Shown here one piece after another: positions 29,666 through 38,778 of a stretch of 49,361 nt of DNA. Position 1 is the stretch's first letter. Every line of letters starts with the position of its first letter. The notes beneath the pieces are model-generated. The model made no database searches, was not told where the DNA came from, and was given only the letters and a program-made list of their open reading frames with translations. The translations under genes and the position numbers were made by a program. The stretch comes from Candidatus Equimonas faecalis. Its GTDB lineage: Bacteria > Bacteroidota > Bacteroidia > Bacteroidales > Bacteroidaceae. Location: assembly GCA_018066245.1 (NCBI GenBank), contig JAGHRT010000030.1:1-49361 (forward strand), given 5' to 3'.

Positions 29666-31216
29666 ATGAAGTACCTTTATGGGGCAGTTGTACAAGGCAT
29701 TCAACAATTCATATTTCAGACGAATGAATTAAAAGACATCGTCGGAGCTAGTGAACTGGTGGATAGCATCTGTACCAAGACATTTGAAGAGCTATTAAGC
29801 AACCAATTGGGCAAAAAGTTAAAAGACAACAAGAATGCCATCATCAACGCTGCAGGCAACATCAAGTACGAATTGGACACCCGCGAAGAGTGCGAACAAA
29901 TTGTACGGAACTTTCCGAAGATTGTATTAGAAACAGCTCCTGGTATCACCATCAGCCAAGCTGTTGTTGAATACGACGAAACAAGCGGGCAAGAAAAATT
30001 TGAAGACGTTGTCAACAAACTAGAAAACTTATTACGAGCCCAACGCAACAAGCCAATGCCCAACACCACAATCGGATTGATGGGCATAGAACGCAGCCAC
30101 ACCACAAACCTTCCTGTTGTTCAGTTAGATAAGAACGAGCACCTTGACGCAGTTACTGTCCAAAAACGGAAAGCTGGGAAAATGCTCAAATTGTGCGAAA
30201 TAGCGTTCGGGAAAAAGGATCTCAAATGGGAAGATGTCGCCACTTCTCCCGATCAAATGACTGCAAAGAATGATTGGATTGCCGTAATTCACGCTGACGG
30301 GAATGGTCTCGGGCAAATCGTTCAGAAGGTCGGGAATCAACGTGACAAATTTAAGGATTTTTCCCAAAAACTAGATAAGGCCACCAAAGAGGCTGCCGTT
30401 AATGCGTATTGCAAACTTATAAAACAGGGCCTACTGGAACAAAACAAACGCATTCCAATCCGCCCTATTGTCATTGGCGGTGACGACTTCACCGTCATCT
30501 GTCGCGCAAACATCGCCCTCCAATATGTAAGCTATTTCATAGACGAGTTTGAAACCAAGACCCAGGAGCATCTCGGTTCTATCATTAAAGAGAACAATGT
30601 CTTTGAAGAGGGAACGATACGTGACCGCCTGACCGCTTGCGCAGGTATTGCCTACGTCAAATCATCATATCCCTTCTACTACGCCTACGAACTTGCAGAA
30701 ACTCTCTGTTCTCATGCCAAGAAGGACGCCAAGTCTAAACCCAGCGTGCAACAAGGCAAAGAATTAGCCGCATCTTGCATCATGTTCCACAAGGTGCAAG
30801 ACAGCTTTGTAGAGAACTATGGCGAAATCGCTCGTCGTGAGCTAAATCCCAATAAAGAAGTTACGTTTGAGTTCGGACCATATTACCTCTGGCCTACCGA
30901 CATGAAGGGGCACTGGACAATAGAGCAGCTAACAAAAAAAGCGGCCTTTATTGATAATGCCGGCAAAGAAGGAAATGCCATAAAGTCCCATCTGCGAAAG
31001 TGGTTTACACTGCTTCATGACAATCCTGGTATGGCAAAACAACATCTCGCACGAACAAAGTCACTCGTATCCGATAGTAGCCTCAAGACATTTATTGAGG
31101 ACACTACTCTTGCTGTGGAACGTGACAGGTCAGAGAAAAAACACATTCCTGCCTACGACATCCTAACAATTCACACCATCAACACCCAAGAAACAAGAAC
31201 GGAGGACGAAAAATGA
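29666..31216 (+). CDS. cas10: HD-less Cas10 with intact GGDD cyclase site
   Basis: Large subunit of the type III effector complex. The 516-residue protein begins directly with the palm segment (YLYGAVVQGIQQFIFQTNEL, then GASELVD), so the N-terminal HD nuclease domain of larger Cas10 proteins is missing. The metal-binding aspartate region IHADGNGLG (Asp211) and the cyclase motif GGDDF (residues 271-275) are intact, so it should make cyclic oligoadenylates from ATP when target RNA is bound. I see no CxxC zinc pair. The C-terminal helical domain is present. Its last codon overlaps the next gene by ATGA, behind a GGAGG ribosome-binding site. Confidence 0.9.
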   Translation: MKYLYGAVVQGIQQFIFQTNELKDIVGASELVDSICTKTFEELLSNQLGKKLKDNKNAIINAAGNIKYELDTREECEQIVRNFPKIVLETAPGITISQAVVEYDETSGQEKFEDVVNKLENLLRAQRNKPMPNTTIGLMGIERSHTTNLPVVQLDKNEHLDAVTVQKRKAGKMLKLCEIAFGKKDLKWEDVATSPDQMTAKNDWIAVIHADGNGLGQIVQKVGNQRDKFKDFSQKLDKATKEAAVNAYCKLIKQGLLEQNKRIPIRPIVIGGDDFTVICRANIALQYVSYFIDEFETKTQEHLGSIIKENNVFEEGTIRDRLTACAGIAYVKSSYPFYYAYELAETLCSHAKKDAKSKPSVQQGKELAASCIMFHKVQDSFVENYGEIARRELNPNKEVTFEFGPYYLWPTDMKGHWTIEQLTKKAAFIDNAGKEGNAIKSHLRKWFTLLHDNPGMAKQHLARTKSLVSDSSLKTFIEDTTLAVERDRSEKKHIPAYDILTIHTINTQETRTEDEK

Positions 31217-31779
31217 ACATAAGATATACTATACAAATCCACTCCTATTGGCACTGCGGCAGCGGACTCGCAGCTGGTGCCGACGTTGATGCTCTAGTCA
31301 TTCGAGACCATGATAATCTGCCATTCATTCCAGGTAAAACCATCAAAGGATTGATACGTGAGGCCGTAAATGAGATGCTCGGTTTCGAAGGGAAGGAAGA
31401 GGCTGATGATGCATACTTGGAACTCTTCGGCTGGGAAAATCAAAAAGGTGACGACTGCGGGCATACAGCAAATGCATTTTTTAGCAATGCCACACTTATT
31501 GAGGCAGAAGCAATCAAAGCAAACTCTCTCCAAGATTTCCTTTACGAATCTATTGCCCAAACAGCAATCAACTCAACTACCGGCACCGCAGAAGAACACA
31601 GTTTGCGCAAAACCCAGGTAGTTGTCCCTTGCTATCTCGAAGGCTACATCAAAAATGTACCTGAAGAAATGGGACAGACAGTTCTAAATGCCCTCAAATA
31701 CATCAAACGTTTGGGCGTAGGCAGAAATCGTGGACTTGGAAGATGTACCATTAACGGAAGAAAGGAGGAAAACGTATGA
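31213..31779 (+). CDS. Csm3-like RAMP backbone subunit (Cas7 group)
   Basis: A 188-residue single-domain RAMP, the size of a backbone subunit that lines the crRNA. The N terminus has the Csm3 pattern GSGLAAGADVDALVIRD followed by LPFIPGKTIKGLIRE, a typical crRNA-binding loop. Asp26 lines up with the catalytic aspartate of Csm3 that cuts target RNA at 6-nt intervals. The C-terminal GVGRNRGLGRC is the glycine-rich loop. Start and stop overlap both neighbours by ATGA (31213 and 31776), with strong GGAGG sites, so its synthesis is coupled to cas10 and the next RAMP. Confidence 0.85.
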   Translation: MNIRYTIQIHSYWHCGSGLAAGADVDALVIRDHDNLPFIPGKTIKGLIREAVNEMLGFEGKEEADDAYLELFGWENQKGDDCGHTANAFFSNATLIEAEAIKANSLQDFLYESIAQTAINSTTGTAEEHSLRKTQVVVPCYLEGYIKNVPEEMGQTVLNALKYIKRLGVGRNRGLGRCTINGRKEENV

Positions 31780-33233
31780 CAACGAAATACTTCAAAGTGA
31801 CATTACTCTCAGATATCATACTCAATCAAAAAGCGGCTACAGAGGGACCCAACAAAACTCTCGACTTCATCCCCGGTAGTAATTTCTTGGGTATCGCTGC
31901 CAAAGAGCTATACGACTCTTTACGCCCAGAGGAAGCTCTCTATATATTCCACTCGGGTGCCGTACGCTTTGGCGATGCTCATCTTGCCTATAGGGGAAGT
32001 CGTTGTCACAAAGTTCCCGCAGCGATGTTCTATCCAAAACTAAAAAAAGCAAGTGAAGAACTTTACATCAGCCATCACACTGACATGAAGGCACTAGACA
32101 TCCGCGCAAAACAATTAAAACAATGCCGCGTGGGATTCTATGATTTCACGACAGTAGAAGCTGTTTCAGTAAAAGCGGAGACGACGTTTGCCATCAAATC
32201 TGCTCATGATGTAAATAAACGCACATCCAAAGACGAGAAGATGTATGGCTACGAATCGCTCTGCAGTGGATCGGCTATGTACTTCAGCGTAGAGCTAGAC
32301 GATGATAAATATGCAGAAACAATCGTTAAGGCACTTGTTGGTTCACATCACATTGGGCGCTCTCGCTCCGCACAGTATGGGCTTGTTGAAATTGAGGAAG
32401 TGAAATCCTACAACGAAGTAAAGTCAGGGCAGAGCCAAGGAAACGAAGTTGCTGTTTATGCAGATTCACGTCTTATCTTCATTGAAGATGAAACCGGATT
32501 GCCCACATATCGTCCCACTACGGAACAAATAGGAATAGAGAATGGTGATATAGATTGGGAACGCAGCCAAATTCGCACTTTCCAATATGCGCCTTGGAAT
32601 GGCAAACGCAAGTGCTTCGACACTGATCGATGCGGCATAGAGAAAGGCAGTGTCATTGTGGTCAAGAACGTCAGCAAATGCCCAAGCGAATCACGATATG
32701 TTGGCTCCTACAGGTGTGAAGGTTTCGGACGCGTTATCTACAATCCTTCATTCTTGGAGGCAGATACCACAGGTAAAGCCTATACCAGGCTCTGCGAGAA
32801 AACAGAACAAGGCCATGATAAAAACGCCGCGCGTGAATATGACCTTTCTTCTCCTTTGCTACAATGCTTGCTCAACAAACGTTGGGAAAACAATCTTGAG
32901 AATGAAATAATGGAGCTTGTTAATAACTGGGTAGAGGCCAATGAACACTCTTTTGACAAAAGCAAGCTGTTTGCTTCTCAATGGGGCACCATTCGCTCCA
33001 TTGCCGGCAGCCCGTCTTCCACACCTCTCATTGACCAGCTCTTTGCAGACAAAGTAGGCTACCTTACCCATGGCGTTGCCAAAGAGAAGTGGGAAGAACG
33101 AGGGAGGACTAAAAAGCTTGAGATATTCTTAAAAGACAGAAAACTTGGCAGTGACGATGCCACGCGACGTCTCGCTCTCGTAAACCTTGCAGCAGAAATG
33201 GCTAAACGATGCAGAAAGGAGGACGAAAAATGA
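31776..33233 (+). CDS. csx10: Csx10-like RAMP (type III-D Cas5-group subunit)
   Basis: A 485-residue RAMP resembling the Csx10 family that marks type III-D systems. The N terminus reads KVTLLSDIILNQKAATEGPN, then TLDFIPGSNFLGIAA, IFHSGAVRFGDAHLA and a segment about cap-binding position (CHKVPAAMFYPKL). The middle has the RAMP glycine-rich loop HHIGRSRSAQYGLVEIEEV. As a Cas5-type subunit it would hold the 5' crRNA handle at the base of the complex. The C-terminal ~130 residues are helical and longer than I expect for the family. It overlaps both neighbours by ATGA. Confidence 0.8.
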   Translation: MTTKYFKVTLLSDIILNQKAATEGPNKTLDFIPGSNFLGIAAKELYDSLRPEEALYIFHSGAVRFGDAHLAYRGSRCHKVPAAMFYPKLKKASEELYISHHTDMKALDIRAKQLKQCRVGFYDFTTVEAVSVKAETTFAIKSAHDVNKRTSKDEKMYGYESLCSGSAMYFSVELDDDKYAETIVKALVGSHHIGRSRSAQYGLVEIEEVKSYNEVKSGQSQGNEVAVYADSRLIFIEDETGLPTYRPTTEQIGIENGDIDWERSQIRTFQYAPWNGKRKCFDTDRCGIEKGSVIVVKNVSKCPSESRYVGSYRCEGFGRVIYNPSFLEADTTGKAYTRLCEKTEQGHDKNAAREYDLSSPLLQCLLNKRWENNLENEIMELVNNWVEANEHSFDKSKLFASQWGTIRSIAGSPSSTPLIDQLFADKVGYLTHGVAKEKWEERGRTKKLEIFLKDRKLGSDDATRRLALVNLAAEMAKRCRKEDEK

Positions 33234-34591
33234 AGAAAATAGAACAAAGTAAGTACACACATAGACTGATTGCTCGTTTTGTAATCGAAGCGGACACCCC
33301 TATCGCAATCGGTTCCGGTCAAAAAAACATCATGACGGATGCTCTTGTTGCATGTGACGCAAACGGACTTCCTTACTTGCCGGCTTCTACCATTGCCGGT
33401 GTAGTGCGCAGCATCCTTCAAGTCGAAAAAGAAAGTGATTTATGGGGCTACCAGTCAAAGACCCATGGCCATGGATCGGAGATTATCTTCTCTGAAGGCA
33501 AAATCCTGGGTGCGAACAGTAACGTGATTGATGGGCTACGCGTGCGCGATATTATTAAAGAGGACTCCCTCCTGAAAGAATATGCATCACTCCCCATCCG
33601 TCAGCATGTCCGTATCGGTCATAATGGTGTTACGGAAGATCATGGCAAATTTGACGAGCAAGTTGTATTTGCAGGAACGCGTTTCTGCTTTGAAGTGGAA
33701 ATCGTGGCCGACGAGAACAATGCCAATGCCATGAAAGATGTTGTTAATGCCGTGAACGCCGACAATTTCCGCCTCGGTGGAGGTACACGCTGCGGACTTG
33801 GCAAATTCCGCGTTGTTTACGCCCGCCATTGCGTTCTTGACCTTCGCAAAAAAGACCATCTTGATCTCTACCTCGGCAAATCTTCTAACCTTGGCAACGA
33901 TTCCTGGTGGGAAAGTTTTGGGACGGCATCGGTGCAAATAGCAAAAACGTCAGATATCATCAACTACACCTTATGCTTGACACCCCGTGACTTCATCTTC
34001 TTCGGATCTGGTTTTGGCGACAGCGAAGGCGATGCCGACATGACTACCGTCAAGGAGCGCCGCGTGCAATGGACTGACGACGGGCATGGCAAGATGACCG
34101 AGGACCTCGTCCTCATTCCGGCTTCGTCTGTCAAAGGAGCATTGCGCCATCGTGTCGTATTCCATTACAACAAGAAAAAAGGCATTTGGGCAAAGCCCGG
34201 TATGACAGCCGATGAGTTAAAGCAATTCAGCCATCCACAAGCTGTTGAGGAACTCTTTGGTTATGAGAAAGAGGGAGACACCCGTCCCGGCCATGTCTAT
34301 TTCTCTGACATTATACAAGGGAAGGCCGTGCCAAAACTCCTGAATCATGTCAGCATCGATCGCTTTACCGGAGGCACCATCGATGGTGCATTATTCACAG
34401 AGCAAGTTGACTACCTGCCGAAGGGCACCAACTACGAGATGACTATCAGCCTCGACAGCACCTTCGAAGATGAAGATCTGAAATGTGCTTTTGAACGTGC
34501 TCTCGACGATATTTGTGAAGGACTTCTACCTCTTGGCGGCGGCATCAGCCGCGGTAACGGCATATTCACTGGAACAAGAAACCCTAAATGA
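33230..34591 (+). CDS. Two-domain Csm3-like RAMP
   Basis: A 453-residue protein with two RAMP domains in tandem. Domain 1 has PIAIGSGQKNIMTDALVACD and LPYLPASTIAGVVRS, with a Csm3-like aspartate (Asp37) at the cleavage position, and ends in FRLGGGTRCGLGKFRV. Domain 2 starts near residue 245 (FIFFGSGFGDSEGDADM, LIPASSVKGALRHR) and ends in LPLGGGISRGNGIFTG. Domain 2 also has acidic residues at the equivalent loop. It would supply two backbone positions in one chain. The start at 33230 is fixed by AAAGGAGGACGAAAAATG, overlapping the previous stop; the upstream in-frame ATG at 33209 lacks this site. Confidence 0.85.
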   Translation: MKKIEQSKYTHRLIARFVIEADTPIAIGSGQKNIMTDALVACDANGLPYLPASTIAGVVRSILQVEKESDLWGYQSKTHGHGSEIIFSEGKILGANSNVIDGLRVRDIIKEDSLLKEYASLPIRQHVRIGHNGVTEDHGKFDEQVVFAGTRFCFEVEIVADENNANAMKDVVNAVNADNFRLGGGTRCGLGKFRVVYARHCVLDLRKKDHLDLYLGKSSNLGNDSWWESFGTASVQIAKTSDIINYTLCLTPRDFIFFGSGFGDSEGDADMTTVKERRVQWTDDGHGKMTEDLVLIPASSVKGALRHRVVFHYNKKKGIWAKPGMTADELKQFSHPQAVEELFGYEKEGDTRPGHVYFSDIIQGKAVPKLLNHVSIDRFTGGTIDGALFTEQVDYLPKGTNYEMTISLDSTFEDEDLKCAFERALDDICEGLLPLGGGISRGNGIFTGTRNPK

Positions 34592-35025
34592 AATCACACA
34601 ATATGAACAATATACCAGCAAGCAAGTACGAGGGATATATTTGGATGAGCGATGCAACTGCCCCCGAGGTCCTTCATGAGCCCAAGGACTTTCTTGGGAA
34701 AGAATACGGCCCGCTCCCCTCGACTACAGAGAATCCCTTTGTTATCGAAGCCCAGCTTTACGACCCAGCTTCTCATATGTCGTATGGTGTCAAGCACGTT
34801 GACGGCGAGTATATCGTCACCGAAGTTGACCTGTCCAAAGAGGCTCTTAAGGGATGTGTTTACGAAGAGAAAACATTCCTTCCTCACCGCATGGAAAGCA
34901 TTTCCGCTCTCCGATTCTATCAGTTTTGGCGCGAAGAAGACGACGAATTTTGTGACAACATGAAAGTATTACAACCCAAAGAACTGGCTTTTGCCGGATT
35001 CATAACAAAGGAGGAAAAAGTATGA
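34588..35025 (+). CDS. Small type III CRISPR-associated protein, TIGR04423-like
   Basis: A 145-residue acidic protein between two RAMP genes, overlapping both by ATGA. The N-terminal box KYEGYIWMSDATAPEVL and the later FYQFWREEDDEFCD are what I remember of the TIGR04423 family, known only from type III loci of Bacteroidota and without assigned function; this recall should be verified. I see no RAMP glycine loop and no nuclease motif. It could be a complex subunit; it does not look like the all-helical Cas11 small subunit. Confidence 0.65.
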   Translation: MKSHNMNNIPASKYEGYIWMSDATAPEVLHEPKDFLGKEYGPLPSTTENPFVIEAQLYDPASHMSYGVKHVDGEYIVTEVDLSKEALKGCVYEEKTFLPHRMESISALRFYQFWREEDDEFCDNMKVLQPKELAFAGFITKEEKV

Positions 35026-37193
35026 TTACCGCACCCTATAATTTTGTACCCCTGTCGGAAAAGGTCTTCTACCCAGACTGGGCTGACCAGGTGTCTCACG
35101 ACGTGCCGTTTGAAGACGGAGAAGATGGCATCATCAAACTGACTATCAAAAACGTAAGCCCCCTCTTTATCCGCAATGGAGGTAAACGAGATGCTCAAGA
35201 AGTTTACTCTTCGCACATAATGAATGAGGGCTCTCGCCTATATTTTATTCCAGGTTCCACTTTGAGAGGTACTTTCCGTAGCGTTATGGAAATCCTATCG
35301 TTCGGCAAGATGGAACAGTATAATAGGGACTCTTTTGGCTTGCAGCGTGAGTTCGGAAAGGATAATCCAGCCAGCTCCCATTACAAAGCGGCAGTAAAAA
35401 GCGTACGATGTGGCTGGCTTATTCGCAAAGAAGAAGACTATGTAATATACCCTTGCGCAAAAGGCATCCAAGAAATTAGTCACAAAGATATTACTGCGCG
35501 GTTCCCATCTTTCTTTCATGGAGAAGATCACAAAAGCGCTGAATGCAAGCAAAAGAGTCTTGAAGAAGGCAACCTCTATCCTTCCATATTCATTGAGAAC
35601 AACGCTATTGCTTTCTCCGATGCAGGAAAAAAACATATAGTTCCTGAAGGATATTATACAATTGTATGCACAGGATTTTTTGGAAGCAAGAATCACGAAT
35701 ATCTTTTTTCGAAAGAGGAAAACGAACCACTACGCGTTTCCGAAGAAGTCTTCAAGCAGTTTGACTCCATTCATAAGCACACGGAATTCTACAATGGCCA
35801 ACACGGTCAAGGTGGATTCCTCAAGAAACGCCTGCAATGCGGAAATAAAATACCGGTATTCTTCGTTTCTGATGGAAATAAAGTTAAAGCAATCGGAATA
35901 ACCAAGATGTTCAGAGCTCCTTATGATTATAATATAGAGGATGCCGTCAACAACTGTCGTCGAACCCCCGACAACAAGGACACTCCCGATATGGCTCAAA
36001 CCATTTTCGGATTCATTAACGGAAGAAAGTCTTTGAAAGGCCGTGTTCAGTTTAGCCATGCCTTCTGCAACAACACCATCAGCGACCAACAACTAATACC
36101 TGTGGCTGGTGTTCAAGGCCAGCCCTCTGCTTCATTCTTCCCGCTATATCTTCGTCGCAACAACGGCGAGGCTCAAACCCTCAATGCCAGAGGCGTGCAA
36201 ATCGCTGGCAGAAAAAGATACCGCATTGCACAAGGTGGAAAAACTTTCAATCTGCCTCAAGGCAATGGCAATGAAAAAGTAGGCACAACATTCCAAGCTT
36301 TACCGCAAGGCAATGAATTTATGTGCTACGTATCGGTCCACAATCTCCGTAAAGCAGAAATTGGAGCGTTACTTGCATCCATTACACTCTTCGGCACACC
36401 AGATACTTACCATAACATTGGCCTTGCAAAATCTTTTGGATTTGGAAAGGTGCAATGTAAGGCTGAATTGGAAGGGTTCGCTTACTCCATAGATGAATAT
36501 CAGCGCGCGTTTGAGGTTCTCCTACTTGACAATAAGATTGACATCCACGAAGAAGAATCTTACCGAGCATTGATGGCTATTTGTTCTGAACACACAGAAC
36601 AAGAAATGAAGATGATGGATCTTGAAGGATATAAGACTGCCAAGCAGAACAAACACGAACAGGCGGTCGGAATCAACGAACGCAAGGATCCTCGTTTTGC
36701 TATAACACACGAAGAGTACGAAGAGATAAAAGAACGAAGGAAGGAACAAGAAGCCCAGAATGCTGCTAAAGCCGACAAGCTGGAGTCCCTACGTCAATAT
36801 CTATTCTCTGCCGACTCATATATACAGCTCAAACTATGGCATGAAGCACTACAGCCTCTTTCTGAAGCCCAAAAACTTGCACAAGAAACTGGTGAAAAAG
36901 AAGCAGAAATCCAAGAGAAAATATCTTTCTGCGAAGCCCAGATTAAAGCAAAGGCCTCTATGCCTCTGGCGGAATTTCTTGCAGGACAAAGCAAACTAGG
37001 TACCATTGCTGGTAAAACGGAGAAGTGGACAAAAACCAACACCTTCACCGAAGCAGAAATCAACGTTCTTGCCAATCTTGTCAAGTCATTGCCACCCAAA
37101 GAAACAAAGAGCTTTGCAAAGAATCGAGGTAAGTTTGTCAAAGCTATCGGCGAAGCATATACAGCGAAACTGGAAGAAAAAATCAACGCATAA
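35022..37193 (+). CDS. TIGR03986-like RAMP with helical C-terminal extension
   Basis: A 723-residue RAMP. The N-terminal half has IKLTIKNVSPLFIRNGGK, then LYFIPGSTLRGTFRSVMEIL, the typical RAMP insertion-binding loop. Near residue 465 GLAKSFGFGKVQCKAEL is the glycine-rich loop. The pattern matches the TIGR03986 RAMP family. From about residue 560 the protein becomes strongly helical and charged (YEEIKERRKEQEAQNAAKAD, a TPR-like pair around 595-650, then a last helical block to 723). The start is set by AAGGAGGAAAAAGTATG overlapping the previous stop. It is probably a backbone or cap subunit; the extension may bind a partner. Confidence 0.8.
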   Translation: MITAPYNFVPLSEKVFYPDWADQVSHDVPFEDGEDGIIKLTIKNVSPLFIRNGGKRDAQEVYSSHIMNEGSRLYFIPGSTLRGTFRSVMEILSFGKMEQYNRDSFGLQREFGKDNPASSHYKAAVKSVRCGWLIRKEEDYVIYPCAKGIQEISHKDITARFPSFFHGEDHKSAECKQKSLEEGNLYPSIFIENNAIAFSDAGKKHIVPEGYYTIVCTGFFGSKNHEYLFSKEENEPLRVSEEVFKQFDSIHKHTEFYNGQHGQGGFLKKRLQCGNKIPVFFVSDGNKVKAIGITKMFRAPYDYNIEDAVNNCRRTPDNKDTPDMAQTIFGFINGRKSLKGRVQFSHAFCNNTISDQQLIPVAGVQGQPSASFFPLYLRRNNGEAQTLNARGVQIAGRKRYRIAQGGKTFNLPQGNGNEKVGTTFQALPQGNEFMCYVSVHNLRKAEIGALLASITLFGTPDTYHNIGLAKSFGFGKVQCKAELEGFAYSIDEYQRAFEVLLLDNKIDIHEEESYRALMAICSEHTEQEMKMMDLEGYKTAKQNKHEQAVGINERKDPRFAITHEEYEEIKERRKEQEAQNAAKADKLESLRQYLFSADSYIQLKLWHEALQPLSEAQKLAQETGEKEAEIQEKISFCEAQIKAKASMPLAEFLAGQSKLGTIAGKTEKWTKTNTFTEAEINVLANLVKSLPPKETKSFAKNRGKFVKAIGEAYTAKLEEKINA

Positions 37194-37265
37194 CATATTG
37201 AACAGGATAGCCTATATATATGTTAATTGAGATTGACTGTTCACACACAATGATATGAATTTTCC

Positions 37266-38414
37266 ATGAAACATAGACTTCACCTCCAAATAGCCTTGGT
37301 AGGTGGGCAGCCCACGCCCGTTTATCAAGGGATTGTGCACATGCAGCCTGACCAAATTCTGCTGGTATGCTCAAAAGAGACCAGGGGAATTGCTCATAAC
37401 ATTCGCGCACAATTACCCTCATACGCCGAAAAGGATGTGATGATATACCAGATATCCGACACCGACATCCAGCAGATGTACAAAACCGCAGAGATGATAG
37501 AGCAGAGCCTTATCAAAGGCATCACAATTAGCCTCAACATTTCAAGCGGAATGAAGCTCTGGTCCATCATTTTCAATAATGTGTTCCGCCGCAAACATCG
37601 CAGTTGTCGAACATTCTGCATCGGACAGGACGGAATGCTCTTCGACCTCAAAGAAAAAGTCACCAAGGCACAAGTGGCCTTCGACATGGACACGCAGTTC
37701 AAAATTCTGGGGCACACTCTCAAAGAATTCTCGCCACTCTCTGAATACACCACAGAAGATTTCGATGTCTTCAGTCATGTGAAGGATCTGGGGTTCAACG
37801 GCAAGACACATCAAAATTTCCACAATCTCACCTCTCAGTTCTATGATTCCTATAAACGCTTATATGGGAACACGCTCTTGCAGAAGTCCTATCAAACCAC
37901 CTATCTCCACCACAAGTTGGTATGGGATGCCGAATTCCAACAGTTCCAATGTACAATCAATGGCAAGGAACAAGTATTCAAGTCCCCCCATGCCCCTAAC
38001 ATCGTGCTCAACACAGGATGGTTTGAACTCTATGTCGCGCAATTCATCTCAAACAAATACCCCACCAATCAGATTCGGCTCAACTGCGTCTTTCGCAATA
38101 AAAAGAATACCCCTAAGAATGAAATAGACATCATCGTGAACACGGGTCGGAAACTTATCTTCGTGGAGTGCAAGACACAGATTTTCGACACCACCGACAT
38201 CGACAAATTCCGCTCTGCCGTCCATAATTACGGAGGCTTAGGCAGCAAGGCCCTCTTTGTCACGAACGCCCCCATGAAGCCCGAAGCTGAAGAAAAATGC
38301 AGAGACCACGGTATTTCCACTTTCTCTTTCAGCCAATACCATACAGGAAAAGAAAAAGCAGATGCTCTTGCCACATTACTTGAAAACCTTGACAATACTT
38401 GGAACTATAAATAA
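37266..38414 (+). CDS. CARF plus PD-(D/E)XK nuclease, Card1/Can2-like (copy 1)
   Basis: A 382-residue two-domain effector of the DUF1887/Card1/Can2 type. The N-terminal CARF domain (1-150) should sense cyclic oligoadenylate; its ligand motif reads NISSGMKLWS (92-101), a variant of NLTGGTK. The C-terminal nuclease domain has Glu254 (GWFELYV), Asp288 (NEIDIIV) and Glu301-Cys-Lys303 (FVECKT), a complete PD-(D/E)XK site. Characterised relatives cut DNA and RNA when activated. A 72-bp gap separates it from the RAMP gene, longer than the gaps within the operon, so it may have its own expression signals, though I see no consensus promoter there. Confidence 0.85.
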   Translation: MKHRLHLQIALVGGQPTPVYQGIVHMQPDQILLVCSKETRGIAHNIRAQLPSYAEKDVMIYQISDTDIQQMYKTAEMIEQSLIKGITISLNISSGMKLWSIIFNNVFRRKHRSCRTFCIGQDGMLFDLKEKVTKAQVAFDMDTQFKILGHTLKEFSPLSEYTTEDFDVFSHVKDLGFNGKTHQNFHNLTSQFYDSYKRLYGNTLLQKSYQTTYLHHKLVWDAEFQQFQCTINGKEQVFKSPHAPNIVLNTGWFELYVAQFISNKYPTNQIRLNCVFRNKKNTPKNEIDIIVNTGRKLIFVECKTQIFDTTDIDKFRSAVHNYGGLGSKALFVTNAPMKPEAEEKCRDHGISTFSFSQYHTGKEKADALATLLENLDNTWNYK

Positions 38415-38433
38415 CCCTTAATACAATAAAACA

Positions 38434-38778
38434 ATGAGTGAAACTACTATTAGTCTAATTATTGACACCGCAAAGTACATCGGATATGTAATCGGAGGTT
38501 GCACTTCCCTCTATGGAGTTGCAGCGCTCATCTACAATCATTTCTGGAACAAGACCGTCAACCTCAGCATCGGGTCTTTTAAGGTTAAGAAGAAATTTCA
38601 TACGGTACAGAACCTCACCAACATTGTCAGTGCACATTTCTATGACGGAGGCACCGTCCCCCCTGAAATCCGCCGAGAAATACTCTTGCTGACATGTCCT
38701 GACATCAATGATCTTGAAAAAAAGGACGCACAAAACATGCCCACAAACGAATCCGACCATGAAACAACTAATTTTTAG
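38434..38778 (+). CDS. Small single-pass membrane protein between two CARF nucleases
   Basis: A 114-residue protein with one membrane helix at about residues 10-36 (LIIDTAKYIGYVIGGCTSLYGVAALIY), a basic segment after it (SFKVKKKFHT) and a soluble tail of about 65 residues. I recognise no family. The gene lies 19 bp after CARF nuclease 1 and overlaps the start of CARF nuclease 2 by 20 bp, so it is translated in the same unit. It could anchor a nuclease or its product at the membrane or be a separate membrane effector; nothing in the sequence decides. Confidence 0.7.
   Translation: MSETTISLIIDTAKYIGYVIGGCTSLYGVAALIYNHFWNKTVNLSIGSFKVKKKFHTVQNLTNIVSAHFYDGGTVPPEIRREILLLTCPDINDLEKKDAQNMPTNESDHETTNF

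Noticed and set aside
29666..31216. Type III-B Cmr2 identity for Cas10
   Set aside because: No Cmr3, Cmr4 or Cmr5-like set is present; the Csx10-like and TIGR03986-like RAMPs point away from III-B.
33230..34591. Possible Cas7-11 type fused effector
   Set aside because: Only two RAMP domains are fused and a separate Cas10 is present, so the multi-subunit type III form fits better.
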